A DNA stretch of 34,412 nucleotides from DASYUM01 sp036001225 (GTDB taxonomy: Bacteria > Methylomirabilota > Methylomirabilia > Rokubacteriales > DASRDR01), in contig DASYUM010000021.1 in the NCBI GenBank assembly GCA_036001225.1, forward strand, positions 1 through 34,412, in the 5' to 3' direction. The notes under the pieces were generated by a model. That model saw only the letters and a list, made by a program, of their open reading frames with translations, did not search any database and was not told the origin of the DNA. A program made the position numbers and the translations under genes. Position 1 is the first letter of the stretch, and every line of letters starts with the position of its first letter. This document shows, one piece after another, positions 1-6,944 of this stretch.

Positions 1-1
1 C

Positions 2-457
2 ACCGACGAGAAGCTCGCCGCCGTCCGCGGGCTGGGCGCCGACGAGACGATCAACTACGCCCGCGAGAACTTCGTGACCGCGGTACTGGCCCGGACGGAG
101 AACCGCGGCGTCGACGTCGTGCTGGAGTGCGTGGGCGGCGAGATCCTCGCCCAGAGCGCGAAAGTGCTGGCCCCGGGCGGGCGGCTCCTGGTCTACGGCC
201 GCGCCTCGGGCGAGCCGGGCGCGATCGGCGGGGACGTGATCCTCACCCGCAACCTCTCGGTGCTCGGCCTGCACCTCGGCCGGCGGCCCTGGCAGCCGGA
301 GATGCACCGGGAGGCGTTCGTCGAGCTGATCCAGCTCACCGCCGCCGGCCGGCTCCGGCCGGTCGTGGATCGCGCCTTTCCGATGGCCGAAGTCGCCCAG
401 GCCCACGCCTACCTGGCGGCGCGGAAGACGATCGGCAAAGTGCTGCTGGTCCCCTGA
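2..457 (+). CDS. Zinc-binding/quinone oxidoreductase (MDR family), 3' part only
   Basis: The gene runs in from the left edge, so only the C-terminal ~151 residues are visible, in frame from base 2 to the TGA at 455-457. They match the second half of medium-chain dehydrogenase/reductases of the quinone oxidoreductase type. Visible marks are a nucleotide-fold segment (GVDVVLECVGG), the strand-turn APGGRLLVYGR, and the usual C-terminal ending AYLAARKTIGKVLLVP. Such enzymes reduce quinones or enones with NADPH in the cytosol; the substrate cannot be read from this portion. No zinc ligands are visible in the part present. The family call is firm, the specificity unknown. Confidence 0.85.
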   Translation, partial: TDEKLAAVRGLGADETINYARENFVTAVLARTENRGVDVVLECVGGEILAQSAKVLAPGGRLLVYGRASGEPGAIGGDVILTRNLSVLGLHLGRRPWQPEMHREAFVELIQLTAAGRLRPVVDRAFPMAEVAQAHAYLAARKTIGKVLLVP

Positions 458-521
458 GGCGCGCCCGGCGCCTTCGGGCTTGACGGCGCCGGCCGATCGC
501 GCCATGCTCCCGGACGGAGCC

Positions 522-845
522 ATGCTACGGCGTCGGGCCTTCCTGTTGCTCCTCCTCCTCTACTGCCTGCTCGACTTCGCCAACCCGCTGATGCCGGGGG
601 CGGTCCGGTTCCTGGACTCGTCGGTCGAGGGTATCCAGGCCGAGCAGTGGAAATCGATCAGGTCCACGGTGTCGGCGATCCCGGCCGACCGGATCGACCT
701 GCCAACCCCGCCGGCCAGCGCACAGCGGGTCGCCATCCTTCCCGCGCGCTCCCTCCCCCATCAGCGTCCTCGATTTCTCACGCCGAGCCGGCGCGCCCTG
801 ATCTCCCCCGCCCCCGACTCCTCGCCGCACTCCTCCGACCACTAG
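522..845 (+). CDS. Small hypothetical protein with N-terminal membrane anchor
   Basis: This is an unrecognised protein of about 107 residues. It opens with basic residues (MLRRR) followed by a strongly hydrophobic stretch (FLLLLLLYCLLDFANPL), consistent with a signal anchor or signal peptide. The rest is Pro/Ser/Arg-rich and low in recognisable structure. The ATG at 522 is preferred because it places charged residues directly before the hydrophobic segment; in-frame alternatives are the ATG at 504 and the TTG at 480. It lies upstream of a 32-residue membrane peptide gene on the same strand and may be co-transcribed with it. Coding status is moderately likely; no function can be assigned. Confidence 0.55.
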   Translation: MLRRRAFLLLLLLYCLLDFANPLMPGAVRFLDSSVEGIQAEQWKSIRSTVSAIPADRIDLPTPPASAQRVAILPARSLPHQRPRFLTPSRRALISPAPDSSPHSSDH

Positions 846-932
846 TCCCCGGACTCGCCCCGCGCGGTCAGGCGGAGGGACGCGTTTGCGCGCGTCCCCC
901 TGGAACGTTCCCTACTGGGCGGAGCCGGGGAG

Positions 933-1031
933 ATGAAGATCAAGGAAGGCTACGAGGGAATGGTGCTGGCGTTCGTCATGCTGCTGGTGTCGCTGTTGCT
1001 GGTCCTCGTCGTGAAGCTGGCCCTCGGCTGA
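933..1031 (+). CDS. 32-residue single-pass membrane peptide
   Basis: A short reading frame (ATG 933, TGA 1029-1031) encodes 32 residues. It starts with a charged, polar stretch (MKIKEGYEGM), followed by about 18 hydrophobic residues that form one membrane segment and a short Lys-containing tail. A purine-rich stretch (GGAGCCGGGGAG) lies just before the ATG. The composition (charged N-terminus, clean hydrophobic helix) is unlike the Arg/Pro/Ala-rich noise translations typical of this high-GC DNA, which supports real coding. No family was recognised. It could be a small regulator of a membrane complex, but that is only a guess. Confidence 0.55.
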   Translation: MKIKEGYEGMVLAFVMLLVSLLLVLVVKLALG

Positions 1032-1149
1032 CTGGAGGCGCCAACCCATCAGCCGCCGACCGGACCCGCGGTCGGGCACGGCGACAGCCGGCGGCGACGA
1101 GCCGGCCGCTCGGAAGACGATCGGCAGGGGTCTGCTGACTCCCGGACCG

Positions 1150-1407
1150 TCAGGATTGCCGGGCGTCGCGGGCCGGCCGCGGCTCCCGCGCGCGCGCGAA
1201 AACCCAGACCTTCGGATGGTCGAACAGCCGGAAGGTGAGCTCGGCGCGGTCGTCGGCCAGTCGGCGACCGAAGAACGACGGGTAGACCTTGAACGTCTTC
1301 GAATGCCCGTCCACCACCAGGATCTCGTCGGCGTACGGCCGCACGCCTTCGATGACGTCCGCGATCGACGGCGCCTCGTTCTTGGCCGGGATGACGATTG
1401 TGACCAT
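1150..1407 (-). pseudogene. Glycosyltransferase family 2 N-terminus joined to an unrelated C-terminal tail
   Basis: From the ATG at 1407-1405 the first ~37 residues are a normal GT2 start (VTIVIPAKNEAPSIADVIEG, then ADEILVVDGHS), including the strand that ends near the nucleotide-sugar site. Where GT2 enzymes continue HSxDGT, this one switches in frame to TFKVYPSFFGRR, and then to a short tail with RLFDHPKVWVF. That tail resembles the extreme C-terminus of large membrane glycosyltransferases of the DUF2298/GT39 sort. At 85 residues it lacks the GT2 DxD region and all membrane helices. The best reading is an in-frame deletion that fused the start of one gene to the end of a neighbour. The GT2 part is firm; the origin of the tail is inference. 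Confidence 0.6.
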
Positions 1408-1542
1408 GCGCCCTTCCCCGTCCCGATTCGATACCAAGCCCTCCACTCGACACTTCCGGCGATACCACGGCAGCGCCGGGGTTCCGCGGGCACACGATGA
1501 GCGGTACCCGCGATGCCTACGGGCACCCGATGAGGGAGGCGA

Positions 1543-1836
1543 TCAGTGAGCGGGGGGCGCGCGAATCGGAGCGAGCGGGAGCGGATCCGAGGCGACGCGG
1601 GCGGGGCCGGCGTGGGCGATGACACCGACAACGACGGGCGACGGCCGGTCGAAGACGACCGGTGTCGCGTCGGGGAGGCTGTCGGTGGCGGTGACGGCGA
1701 GGACGATGTCGTCGTAGTCGCCGCCGTCGTAAATGCCGGCCCACGAGGTCGGATCCGGTGGGTACGCGGCGACGACCGCGCCCAAGCCGAGCAGCGAGAG
1801 CAGCAGGGCCAGGACGAGCGTCGGCCGGTGCGTCAC
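1543..1836 (-). CDS. Hypothetical secreted or membrane-anchored small protein
   Basis: The protein has about 97 residues from the GTG at 1836 (an in-frame TTG at 1872 is an alternative). It starts VTHRPTLVLALLLSLLGLGA, a typical signal peptide or anchor, followed by AAYPPDPTSWAGIYDGGDYDD and a Val-rich region that predicts as beta strand. The C-terminus is Pro/Ala/Arg-rich. No family was recognised. It lies upstream (in transcription order) of the GT2 remnant and downstream of the DUF3105 gene, all on the minus strand. Coding is likely because of the well-formed signal sequence and ordinary composition of the next 60 residues. Confidence 0.5.
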   Translation of the reverse strand: MTHRPTLVLALLLSLLGLGAVVAAYPPDPTSWAGIYDGGDYDDIVLAVTATDSLPDATPVVFDRPSPVVVGVIAHAGPARVASDPLPLAPIRAPPAH

Positions 1837-1932
1837 GGCTGACGCACTACGCCAGGAGGTGGCTCCGGGCAACGTCTAAATGGTCGAGTCCCGGCCCTTC
1901 CCCGCGGGGCGGTCGGGTCGGCGCCCCCTTGG

Positions 1933-2433
1933 TCAGGGGACGTCCTCGGGGCCCTTGTCCTGCCAGGCCCGGACGAAGCGCACGATCCGCTCGCGGTCCA
2001 GGCGGTCGAACTCGTCGAGCCGCGTCCAGGCGAGCAACGCGAAGCGGTGCTTGATCCGAGCATTCGGGGTCACGACCACCTTGACGTGACCGTACTTGCT
2101 CGGCGGGAGGGTCGAAAACAGCTCCTCGAGCTGCCGGGGGACGTCGGGACACGGGCTCGCGCAGTTGTAGAGGAGGACGATCCCCCCGTGCTCGAGGTTG
2201 TGCACGAACATCTCCTCGGGAACCGGCTCCCGATAGACGCCCCATCGCGCCCATACCGGCCAGTGAGGCCCCGAGGTCGGTGGGTACTCCTCGTAGGGGA
2301 TGCGGGTGCCCTGCTCGATGTGCGTCTGGCCGCGGTCCGGCATCTTCTTCCCGGGCCCCTCGGCCGGGCCCTGGGCGAAGGCCGGCCCGGCCACGAGCGC
2401 CGCGGTCAGGGCGAGCGCGAAAGCCGGCCCCAC
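1933..2433 (-). CDS. DUF3105 family protein, exported
   Basis: A 166-residue protein with a DUF3105 core. It carries the family marks YPPTSGPHWPVWARWG, then EPVPEEMFVHNLEHGGIVLLYN, and a Cys pair (NCASPCPD). The N-terminus is a hydrophobic export signal ending near AFAQG, although it lacks the usual basic residues, so the true start is uncertain. An in-frame stop lies only two codons upstream of the GTG at 2433. The function of DUF3105 is unknown; the conserved His/Glu cluster suggests a metal or redox site. The 5' end abuts a dispersed repeat (2434 onward), so the native 5' end may have been replaced by it. Confidence 0.85.
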   Translation of the reverse strand: MGPAFALALTAALVAGPAFAQGPAEGPGKKMPDRGQTHIEQGTRIPYEEYPPTSGPHWPVWARWGVYREPVPEEMFVHNLEHGGIVLLYNCASPCPDVPRQLEELFSTLPPSKYGHVKVVVTPNARIKHRFALLAWTRLDEFDRLDRERIVRFVRAWQDKGPEDVP

Positions 2434-2539
2434 TAATCAATCGGAGGGGTGTCGGAACACCCCTCCGAGGCCTCAGAGCGGAACACCTGGCCGTCGGCGG
2501 TACCGCAGACGGTCGGCGCCCGATTTTTCCGACATGCTC
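2434..2539 (-). repeat. Dispersed structured repeat, family 1, tail portion (copy A)
   Basis: This segment lies between the DUF3105 start and the stop of the YVTN gene. It holds a hairpin (CGGAGGGGTGT, loop CGGA region, ACACCCCTCCG) at about 2442-2467. It then carries a ~30-base stretch (AACACCTGGCCGTCGGCGGT and following) shared almost exactly with the copy at 13.82 kb. Compared with that copy, the inner GC hairpin between the two shared blocks is missing. The orientation is opposite to the copies at 29.9 and 34.2 kb. Confidence 0.75.
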
Positions 2540-3487
2540 CTAATGGGGGGCGATCAGGGCCATCCCGTGCGGCCCCTTCCCGACCGGGATGCGCTTCAGC
2601 TCGCGGTGATCGGCGAGCCCGACGACGGAGACGAGGTTGGCGTGCCGGTTGGAGACGTAGGCCTTGGTGCCGTCGGGCGACATCACGACCAGGTCAGGGT
2701 ACCCAGGCTGGGGGATCTGGGCCGCGACCTCGAGGTCGTGGGTCCGGATCACGGTGACCAAGTTCGCCTTGCGGAGCGTGGCGTAGAGGAAGCGCCCGTC
2801 GGGGGTCAGGACGACGTCGTGGACCGTGGCCTTGAGCGGCACCGACGCCACGATCTTGTGCGTCTGGGTGTCGATCTTGGAGATCGTCTTCTCCTCGCCG
2901 TTGGCGGCGAAGACGTACCGGCCGTCGGCGGTCAGGGCGAGCCCCATCGCATCCCCACCCGACGCCAGCGTCTCGATGATCTTCCGCTGCGTGGTGTCCA
3001 CCACCGCCACGTTCCCCGCCGTCTCGCTGGTGACCCAGAACAGCCGGCCGTCGCGGGAGAAGATCCCGTGGGCCGGCCAGGTGCTGACCTCGATGGCGCT
3101 GTCGAGGGTATCCCTGGCCACGTCGTAGATGAGGAGTTGGCTGACGTCGCCCCAGTCGAGGACCCAGCAGTAACGGCCGTCGGGCGAGAAGGCGAGGTTG
3201 TACGGCCATTGGCCGATCTTGACCTGGCGCAGGACCTTCCGGCTGGCGGTGTCCACGATGCTGATCCTGCGGCTCTTGTCGTGGATGACCCAGACCTGCT
3301 GGCCGTTCGGCGTCGCCACGACCCGATTCGGGACGCCTCCGCCGAGCGGAATGGTCGCCACCACCTCGTCCCGGTCGGTGTCGATGACGCTGATGGTGCC
3401 GCCGTGGGTGTTGGTGACGTAGAGGTCGGCCGCTCCGGCGGCGACGGGGAAGATCAGCAGAACCAGAACGACGGCGAGTCGGCGCAT
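2540..3487 (-). CDS. YVTN-family beta-propeller protein, exported
   Basis: A 315-residue protein with a clear signal peptide (MRRLAVVLVLLIFPVAAGA) followed by seven repeats of the YVTN/40-residue type. Examples are LYVTNTHGGTISVIDT, LAFSPDGRYCWVLD and AYVSNRHANLVSVV. Each blade has the pattern 'SPDG+.hhV', which predicts a seven-bladed propeller in the periplasm. Relatives include surface-layer and nitrite-reductase d1-like propellers, but no haem ligands or PQQ signature are seen, so a binding or scaffold role is more likely than catalysis. An AAGGAG ribosome site precedes the ATG at 3487, and a TATACT box lies about 55 bases upstream. Confidence 0.88.
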   Translation of the reverse strand: MRRLAVVLVLLIFPVAAGAADLYVTNTHGGTISVIDTDRDEVVATIPLGGGVPNRVVATPNGQQVWVIHDKSRRISIVDTASRKVLRQVKIGQWPYNLAFSPDGRYCWVLDWGDVSQLLIYDVARDTLDSAIEVSTWPAHGIFSRDGRLFWVTSETAGNVAVVDTTQRKIIETLASGGDAMGLALTADGRYVFAANGEEKTISKIDTQTHKIVASVPLKATVHDVVLTPDGRFLYATLRKANLVTVIRTHDLEVAAQIPQPGYPDLVVMSPDGTKAYVSNRHANLVSVVGLADHRELKRIPVGKGPHGMALIAPH

Positions 3488-3539
3488 GCGGGCGGAACTC
3501 CTTGTCGGCTAATGGCTTGACAGCGCGGGAACCGCTCCC

Positions 3540-3545
3540 AGTATA
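3540..3545 (-). promoter_or_regulatory. Putative -10 box (TATACT) for the YVTN gene
   Basis: On the minus strand the hexamer TATACT lies 53-58 bases upstream of the ATG at 3487. AT-rich hexamers are rare in this DNA. No convincing -35 is seen 16-18 bases upstream, so this is a tentative call. Confidence 0.35.
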
Positions 3546-3582
3546 GCATCGGGTTCGCGGCCGCCGGAAACCGCGCCCGGCT

Positions 3583-4584
3583 TCAGGAGATTGCGTAGGT
3601 GGCGACCGTGATGCCGTCGCCGCCGGCGACCTCGTGGGCGGGATCCAGCAGCCGGAACTCGACCGCGAGCTGGGGCGCCTCGGCCCGGATCGCCTCCACC
3701 GCCTCCCCGCTCGCGATGAGGCCACCGGGCGGGATCTGCTTGAGCAGTCGCGCCCCGACGCTCACGCTGGGGCCCACCAGGGCGATCGCCTGCCGCATCG
3801 TCGAGCCGACCACGCCGAGCACCACGTCGCCGATGGTCAGGCTCATGCGAGCCGCGATCGGCGTCTCCCGGTCGCAGGTGCCGCCGGCCAGCGCCGCCTG
3901 GATGGCGAGGGCGGCCTGGGCCGCCTCCCCAGCCGACTCGAAGTAGAGGAGGGCGCCGTCGCCCTCGAAGTCCTTCACGTCGCCGCAGTAGGCGAGGGCG
4001 ACCTCGGTGACCAGGCGCATGAACCGCTGGACGACCGCCAGCGCCCGCTCGGGGGGGTGATGGGCGAGGAGCCGCGTCGAGCCCGCGATGTCCACGAACA
4101 GCGTCGCGAGCCGCCGGCGAGCGGGAAGGCCGCCGGCGAGCAGGTAACGGTGGGCCAGGCTCGGCAGGAAGGCGGCCCGCTCGGGCTCGTCCAGTCCGAG
4201 CGGGCTCGGCTCGTCGGTGGCGGCGGGGAGCTCGCCCTCCAGTCGGTCCATCGGCAACCCGGCGTCGCGCCAGCCGGCCAGCCCGCCTTCCAGGACCGAC
4301 ACGCGGGAGAACCCCTGGCCGGTCAGCCACCGTGCCACCCGGGCACTGGTCGCCTCGCCGGGTCAGGAGCAGTAGACGACGAGATGGGCGTCGCGGGGGA
4401 GATCGCGCGCCCGGCGCGGAGCCTCCTCCAGGGGCAGCCACACGGCACCCGGGATGTGGGCAGGGTCGGACGTCCAGGCCTCGCGGCGGCGGACGTCGAG
4501 GATGACGATTTGCTCGCCGCGCCGCCGCGCCTCGGCCAGGGCGCGCGGCGAGATCCGCTCGGCCCCGCTCGTCGCGGTCGTCAT
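3583..4584 (-). CDS. Rhodanese-class III adenylate cyclase fusion with in-frame UGA (probable selenocysteine 74)
   Basis: One 333-residue protein if the TGA at 4365-4363 is read through. Residues 1-120 are a rhodanese domain: ILDVRRREAW, HIPGAVWLP, then VVYCS-U-PGEATSARVARWL and GGLAGWRDAGLP. Related rhodaneses have Cys at the UGA position (YCSCPxE), and the frame on both sides of the UGA continues the domain without loss. Residues ~155-333 are a class III cyclase domain: FVDIAGSTRL with metal Asp165, then FEGDGALLYF with Asp209. Arg279 is kept, but Ser275 stands where the adenine/transition-state Asn is usual. The likely role is coupling sulfur or redox state to cAMP signalling (inference). 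A SECIS-like hairpin follows the UGA. If there is no Sec machinery, this would be a nonsense-mutated gene. Confidence 0.8.
4329..4350 (-). promoter_or_regulatory. SECIS-like hairpin downstream of in-frame UGA
   Basis: On the minus strand, 12 bases after the UGA, the RNA can fold as ACC-(A bulge)-GUGCC, loop CGGGU, GGCAC-GGU. That gives an 8-bp stem with one bulged A five pairs below a five-base loop containing Gs. The loop begins 21 bases after the UGA, inside the usual bacterial SECIS window (about 16-37). It also has G in the first two loop positions, as bacterial SECIS elements do. It lies within coding sequence, as expected for bacteria. Confidence 0.6.
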
Positions 4585-4665
4585 GCGACGGTCCGTGGCA
4601 TGAGCTGTGCCGTCATCGTACTATTGGGACGCCGAGCGCGACCGAAGGGATGCCGGGGGGAAACC

Positions 4666-5820
4666 ATGGTGGTCCAGGCCGAACGGGTCCTCGAGGCCGC
4701 CCGCCCGGCCGGGACCGATGTCCTCACCGTACGGCGGGCGGCGCTGTGGATCATGCTGGCGGCCAAGCTGCTCGCCGGGTGGGGCGTGCGGTGGGACATC
4801 GAATGGCACGTCGCGATCGGCCGCGACTCCTTCTGGATCGCCCCTCACCTCATGACCTACACCGGCGTGACGCTGGTCGTGCTGGTGAGCTTCGGCATCC
4901 TCGTCTGGGAGACGGCCCGTGGCCGGCCGCGATCGATGGCGATGCGGCGGGGGCTCGCCGGGACCCGAGGTTTCCACGTCGCCGCCTGGGGCATCGCCGT
5001 CACCGTGATGGCGGCCCCCATCGACGACCTCTGGCACCGGCTCTTCGGCCTCGACGTCACGCTGTGGAGTCCGCCCCACCTGCTCGGCTTCCTCGGGGCC
5101 GCGATCAACTCGGTGGGCTGCCTGCTGATCGCGCGGGAGGTCTACCCGGACGGCAGCCGGCGCCGCTTGGCGGCCCTCGTCGTCGCCGGCGCCTGGCTCT
5201 ACGGAAGCATCCATCCGACGCTGGAGCCCGCGGCCCTGGTCGCCTACCAGCACGGCGGGGTGCGCTTCCACACCTACGCGATGCTGGCCGCCCTGCTCCT
5301 GCCATTGGCCCTGCTGCCGACGGCGCGGTTGTCGGGACAGCGGTGGGCGCCGGTGCTGCTGGTCGGGACGGCGATCCTGGCCGGCATCGCGGGTGAGCAG
5401 GTCGCACGGGCCGGCTTCGCCTGGCTGCGACCCGTTCCGGTGGCCGACGCGGAGGTCGCCGCCGCGCCGGGATCGGACGTCGCGCTGGCCCGCGAGATCG
5501 CGCGGAAGAGCCGCACGACGCCGGGTGTTCCGCGTTCCGCCACCCGACTCCTCGGTCTGGTGCCGCCCTTGCTGATGGGCGCGGTCGACCCGCGCCGCCG
5601 GCCCCTGGCCGCGACCGGCGCCTACGCGGTGGCGGTCTTCGCGCTCACCGGCTGGGCGCTGACCCGGAGTCCCGCCTTCGCTCCGGTGGCCCCGGGCATC
5701 GCCGAAACCGCCGTCGCGCTGCTCCTGACGCTGCTGGCCGCGCTCGCCGGCGGCCTCGCCGCCACCCGCCTCGCCGACCTCCTCGCCACGCGGACGAGAG
5801 CTATCGGCGCAGTAGCTTGA
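4666..5820 (+). CDS. Multi-pass membrane protein of unknown function
   Basis: A 384-residue integral membrane protein with about eight to nine hydrophobic helices. Distinct His-rich boundary motifs recur: DIEWHVAIGRDSFWIAPHLM near residue 45, DDLWHRLFGLDVTLWSPPHL near 122-141, and GSIHPTLEPA near 183. These resemble metal or haem ligand motifs at helix ends, but no named family was recognised. The ATG at 4666 follows a GGGGGG stretch and is chosen over far-upstream in-frame starts that lie inside the divergent gene. It is transcribed away from the rhodanese-cyclase gene with an 81-base shared upstream region. Its 3' end overlaps the convergent reductase pseudogene by 20 bases. Confidence 0.8.
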   Translation: MVVQAERVLEAARPAGTDVLTVRRAALWIMLAAKLLAGWGVRWDIEWHVAIGRDSFWIAPHLMTYTGVTLVVLVSFGILVWETARGRPRSMAMRRGLAGTRGFHVAAWGIAVTVMAAPIDDLWHRLFGLDVTLWSPPHLLGFLGAAINSVGCLLIAREVYPDGSRRRLAALVVAGAWLYGSIHPTLEPAALVAYQHGGVRFHTYAMLAALLLPLALLPTARLSGQRWAPVLLVGTAILAGIAGEQVARAGFAWLRPVPVADAEVAAAPGSDVALAREIARKSRTTPGVPRSATRLLGLVPPLLMGAVDPRRRPLAATGAYAVAVFALTGWALTRSPAFAPVAPGIAETAVALLLTLLAALAGGLAATRLADLLATRTRAIGAVA

Positions 5821-6161
5821 AGGCGATGCCGGGCCCGTGGCCGTGAGCGAGGGCCATCGAGATCCACAGCATCGCCACCGGCTCGAGCAGCCGGGCCTGA
5901 GTGAGCGGCCCGGCGTCAACCGGCTCGAAGCCGAGGGCCTCGGCCAGCGCGGCCACCGTCCTCTTGGCGCCGGCGTCGTCCCCGCAGACGAACATGCTCG
6001 CGCTCTGCCCGCCGAAGCGCGGGTCGGCCATGTTGTGGGCGCCGGTCGTATTGAACGCCTTCACGACCTTCGCCCCCGGCGCCCACCGCGCGACTTGCTC
6101 GCCCGCCGACGTCGTGTGCCCGAGGCTGAGGGCCGAGAAGTCCGATGATACCGATCTTCAT
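5801..6161 (-). pseudogene. F420-dependent NADP reductase-like gene with internal deletion and frame change
   Basis: A good ribosome site (AAGGAG) and ATG at 6161 start a normal nucleotide-binding N-terminus, MKIGIIG. After that codon the homologous sequence continues only in another frame, beginning DFSALSLGHTTSAGEQVARW. It then runs through KAFNTTGAHNMADP and a complete C-terminus ending at 5801. Relatives place about 80-110 residues between these two points, including the glycine-rich loop remainder and the middle of the Rossmann fold. The gene has therefore lost its centre, and the join is out of frame. The family (NADPH-dependent F420 reductase / NAD-binding) is recognised from the C-terminal half. 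A sequencing error alone could not restore the missing segment. Confidence 0.75.
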
Positions 6162-6183
6162 CCGTCGCTCCTTCTCTCGGCGA

Positions 6184-6777
6184 TCAGGGAATGAGGACCT
6201 GTTCGCGCCAGCCGCCATCCACCCGTTCGAACAGCCGGCGGTCGTGCAGGCGATCCGGTGAGCCCCGCCAGGCCTCGACCCGCGCCGGGATCAGGTAGAC
6301 GCCCCGCAGCGCCGTCGGGCGTGGGACGGCATCCGCCGTCGGATGCTCCCGGCGCAAGCCGTCGATGCCGGCCAGGAACGCCTCCCGCGAGGCGACCGGA
6401 CTCGATTGGGGCAGGACCCGCGCGTAGTAGAGGTCGAGCAGCCGTGACTCGTGGACCTTCTGGCTCCAGTAGGCGTCGAGCCGCTCGTCCGGCATGGGCG
6501 CCAGCGCGCCGCGGATCCGGTACTGGCGACGGATGGCCAGCCAGACGAGCAGGCACTCGTAGTGGCCGGCGGTGAGCGGCGCCCACTTGAGGCTGAGCGC
6601 GCTCACGACGAGCCCGACGCCCTGGGGCCCGATGTCCCGCAAGACCAGCGTCCGCACGCCGGGGGCTCCCGCCGGATCGGCGGTGGCCAGGACACAGAGG
6701 TCGGTGAACGGATCCCGGGCAGCCCGGGCGCGCTCCCGCTCGGCGACGATCTCGGCGAGCGGATCGGGCGGGGACAC
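6184..6777 (-). CDS. pdxH: Pyridoxamine 5'-phosphate oxidase family protein
   Basis: A 197-residue FMN-binding split-barrel protein of the PdxH family, slightly short of E. coli PdxH (218). PdxH oxidises pyridoxine or pyridoxamine phosphate to pyridoxal phosphate. Evidence includes TLVLRDIGPQGVGLVVSALS for the barrel strands that hold FMN and YWSQKVHESRLL. The C-terminal signature is VEAWRGSPDRLHDRRLFER, with the Arg-x-His-Asp-Arg segment at residues 176-180. The ending, GWREQVLIP, differs slightly from the canonical RLxP, so specificity for the B6 pathway is likely rather than proven. The GTG at 6777 sits only about 8 bases after a TAGAAT box, which suggests a leaderless message. It lies just upstream of the NYN gene, divergently transcribed. 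Confidence 0.8.
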   Translation of the reverse strand: MSPPDPLAEIVAERERARAARDPFTDLCVLATADPAGAPGVRTLVLRDIGPQGVGLVVSALSLKWAPLTAGHYECLLVWLAIRRQYRIRGALAPMPDERLDAYWSQKVHESRLLDLYYARVLPQSSPVASREAFLAGIDGLRREHPTADAVPRPTALRGVYLIPARVEAWRGSPDRLHDRRLFERVDGGWREQVLIP

Positions 6778-6784
6778 GCTCGCG

Positions 6785-6790
6785 ATTCTA
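6785..6790 (-). promoter_or_regulatory. Putative -10 box (TAGAAT) for the PdxH-like gene, possibly leaderless
   Basis: Minus-strand TGGTAGAAT places an extended -10-like box whose expected transcript start would fall at or next to the GTG at 6777. No -35 is evident. Confidence 0.35.
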
Positions 6791-6854
6791 CCAGAGCCCT
6801 CGCCGAGACCCCGGCGCCGGCCGGGAAGGGCGAGCAGAAAGTCCGAACCCGCCG

Positions 6855-6860
6855 TATAAT
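6855..6860 (+). promoter_or_regulatory. Putative -10 box (TATAAT) for the NYN-LOTUS gene
   Basis: A perfect TATAAT lies 85-90 bases upstream of the ATG at 6945, in otherwise ~70% GC DNA. The -35 region is poor. Together with the minus-strand TAGAAT at 6785-6790 it forms a divergent promoter pair. The leader contains a short direct repeat, GATCCCGCCC / GATCCCGCC. Confidence 0.45.
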
Positions 6861-6944
6861 GGACGGCGCATGACCGGAAGTACCAGCCCGATCCCGCCCG
6901 ATCCCGCCTGGCCCGTGACCGACCCGCCGAGAGGGGACTGACCG

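Noticed and set aside
4336..4365. Treating the rhodanese-cyclase locus as two genes, split at the TGA with a GTG start at 4338.
   Set aside because: The second frame would begin inside the rhodanese active-site loop with no ribosome site, and homology crosses the TGA in the same frame.
3634..4665. Plus-strand frame extending the membrane protein upstream to 728 residues.
   Set aside because: The upstream part is Arg/Pro/Gly-rich antisense of the rhodanese-cyclase gene; homology-like hydrophobic structure starts at the ATG at 4666.
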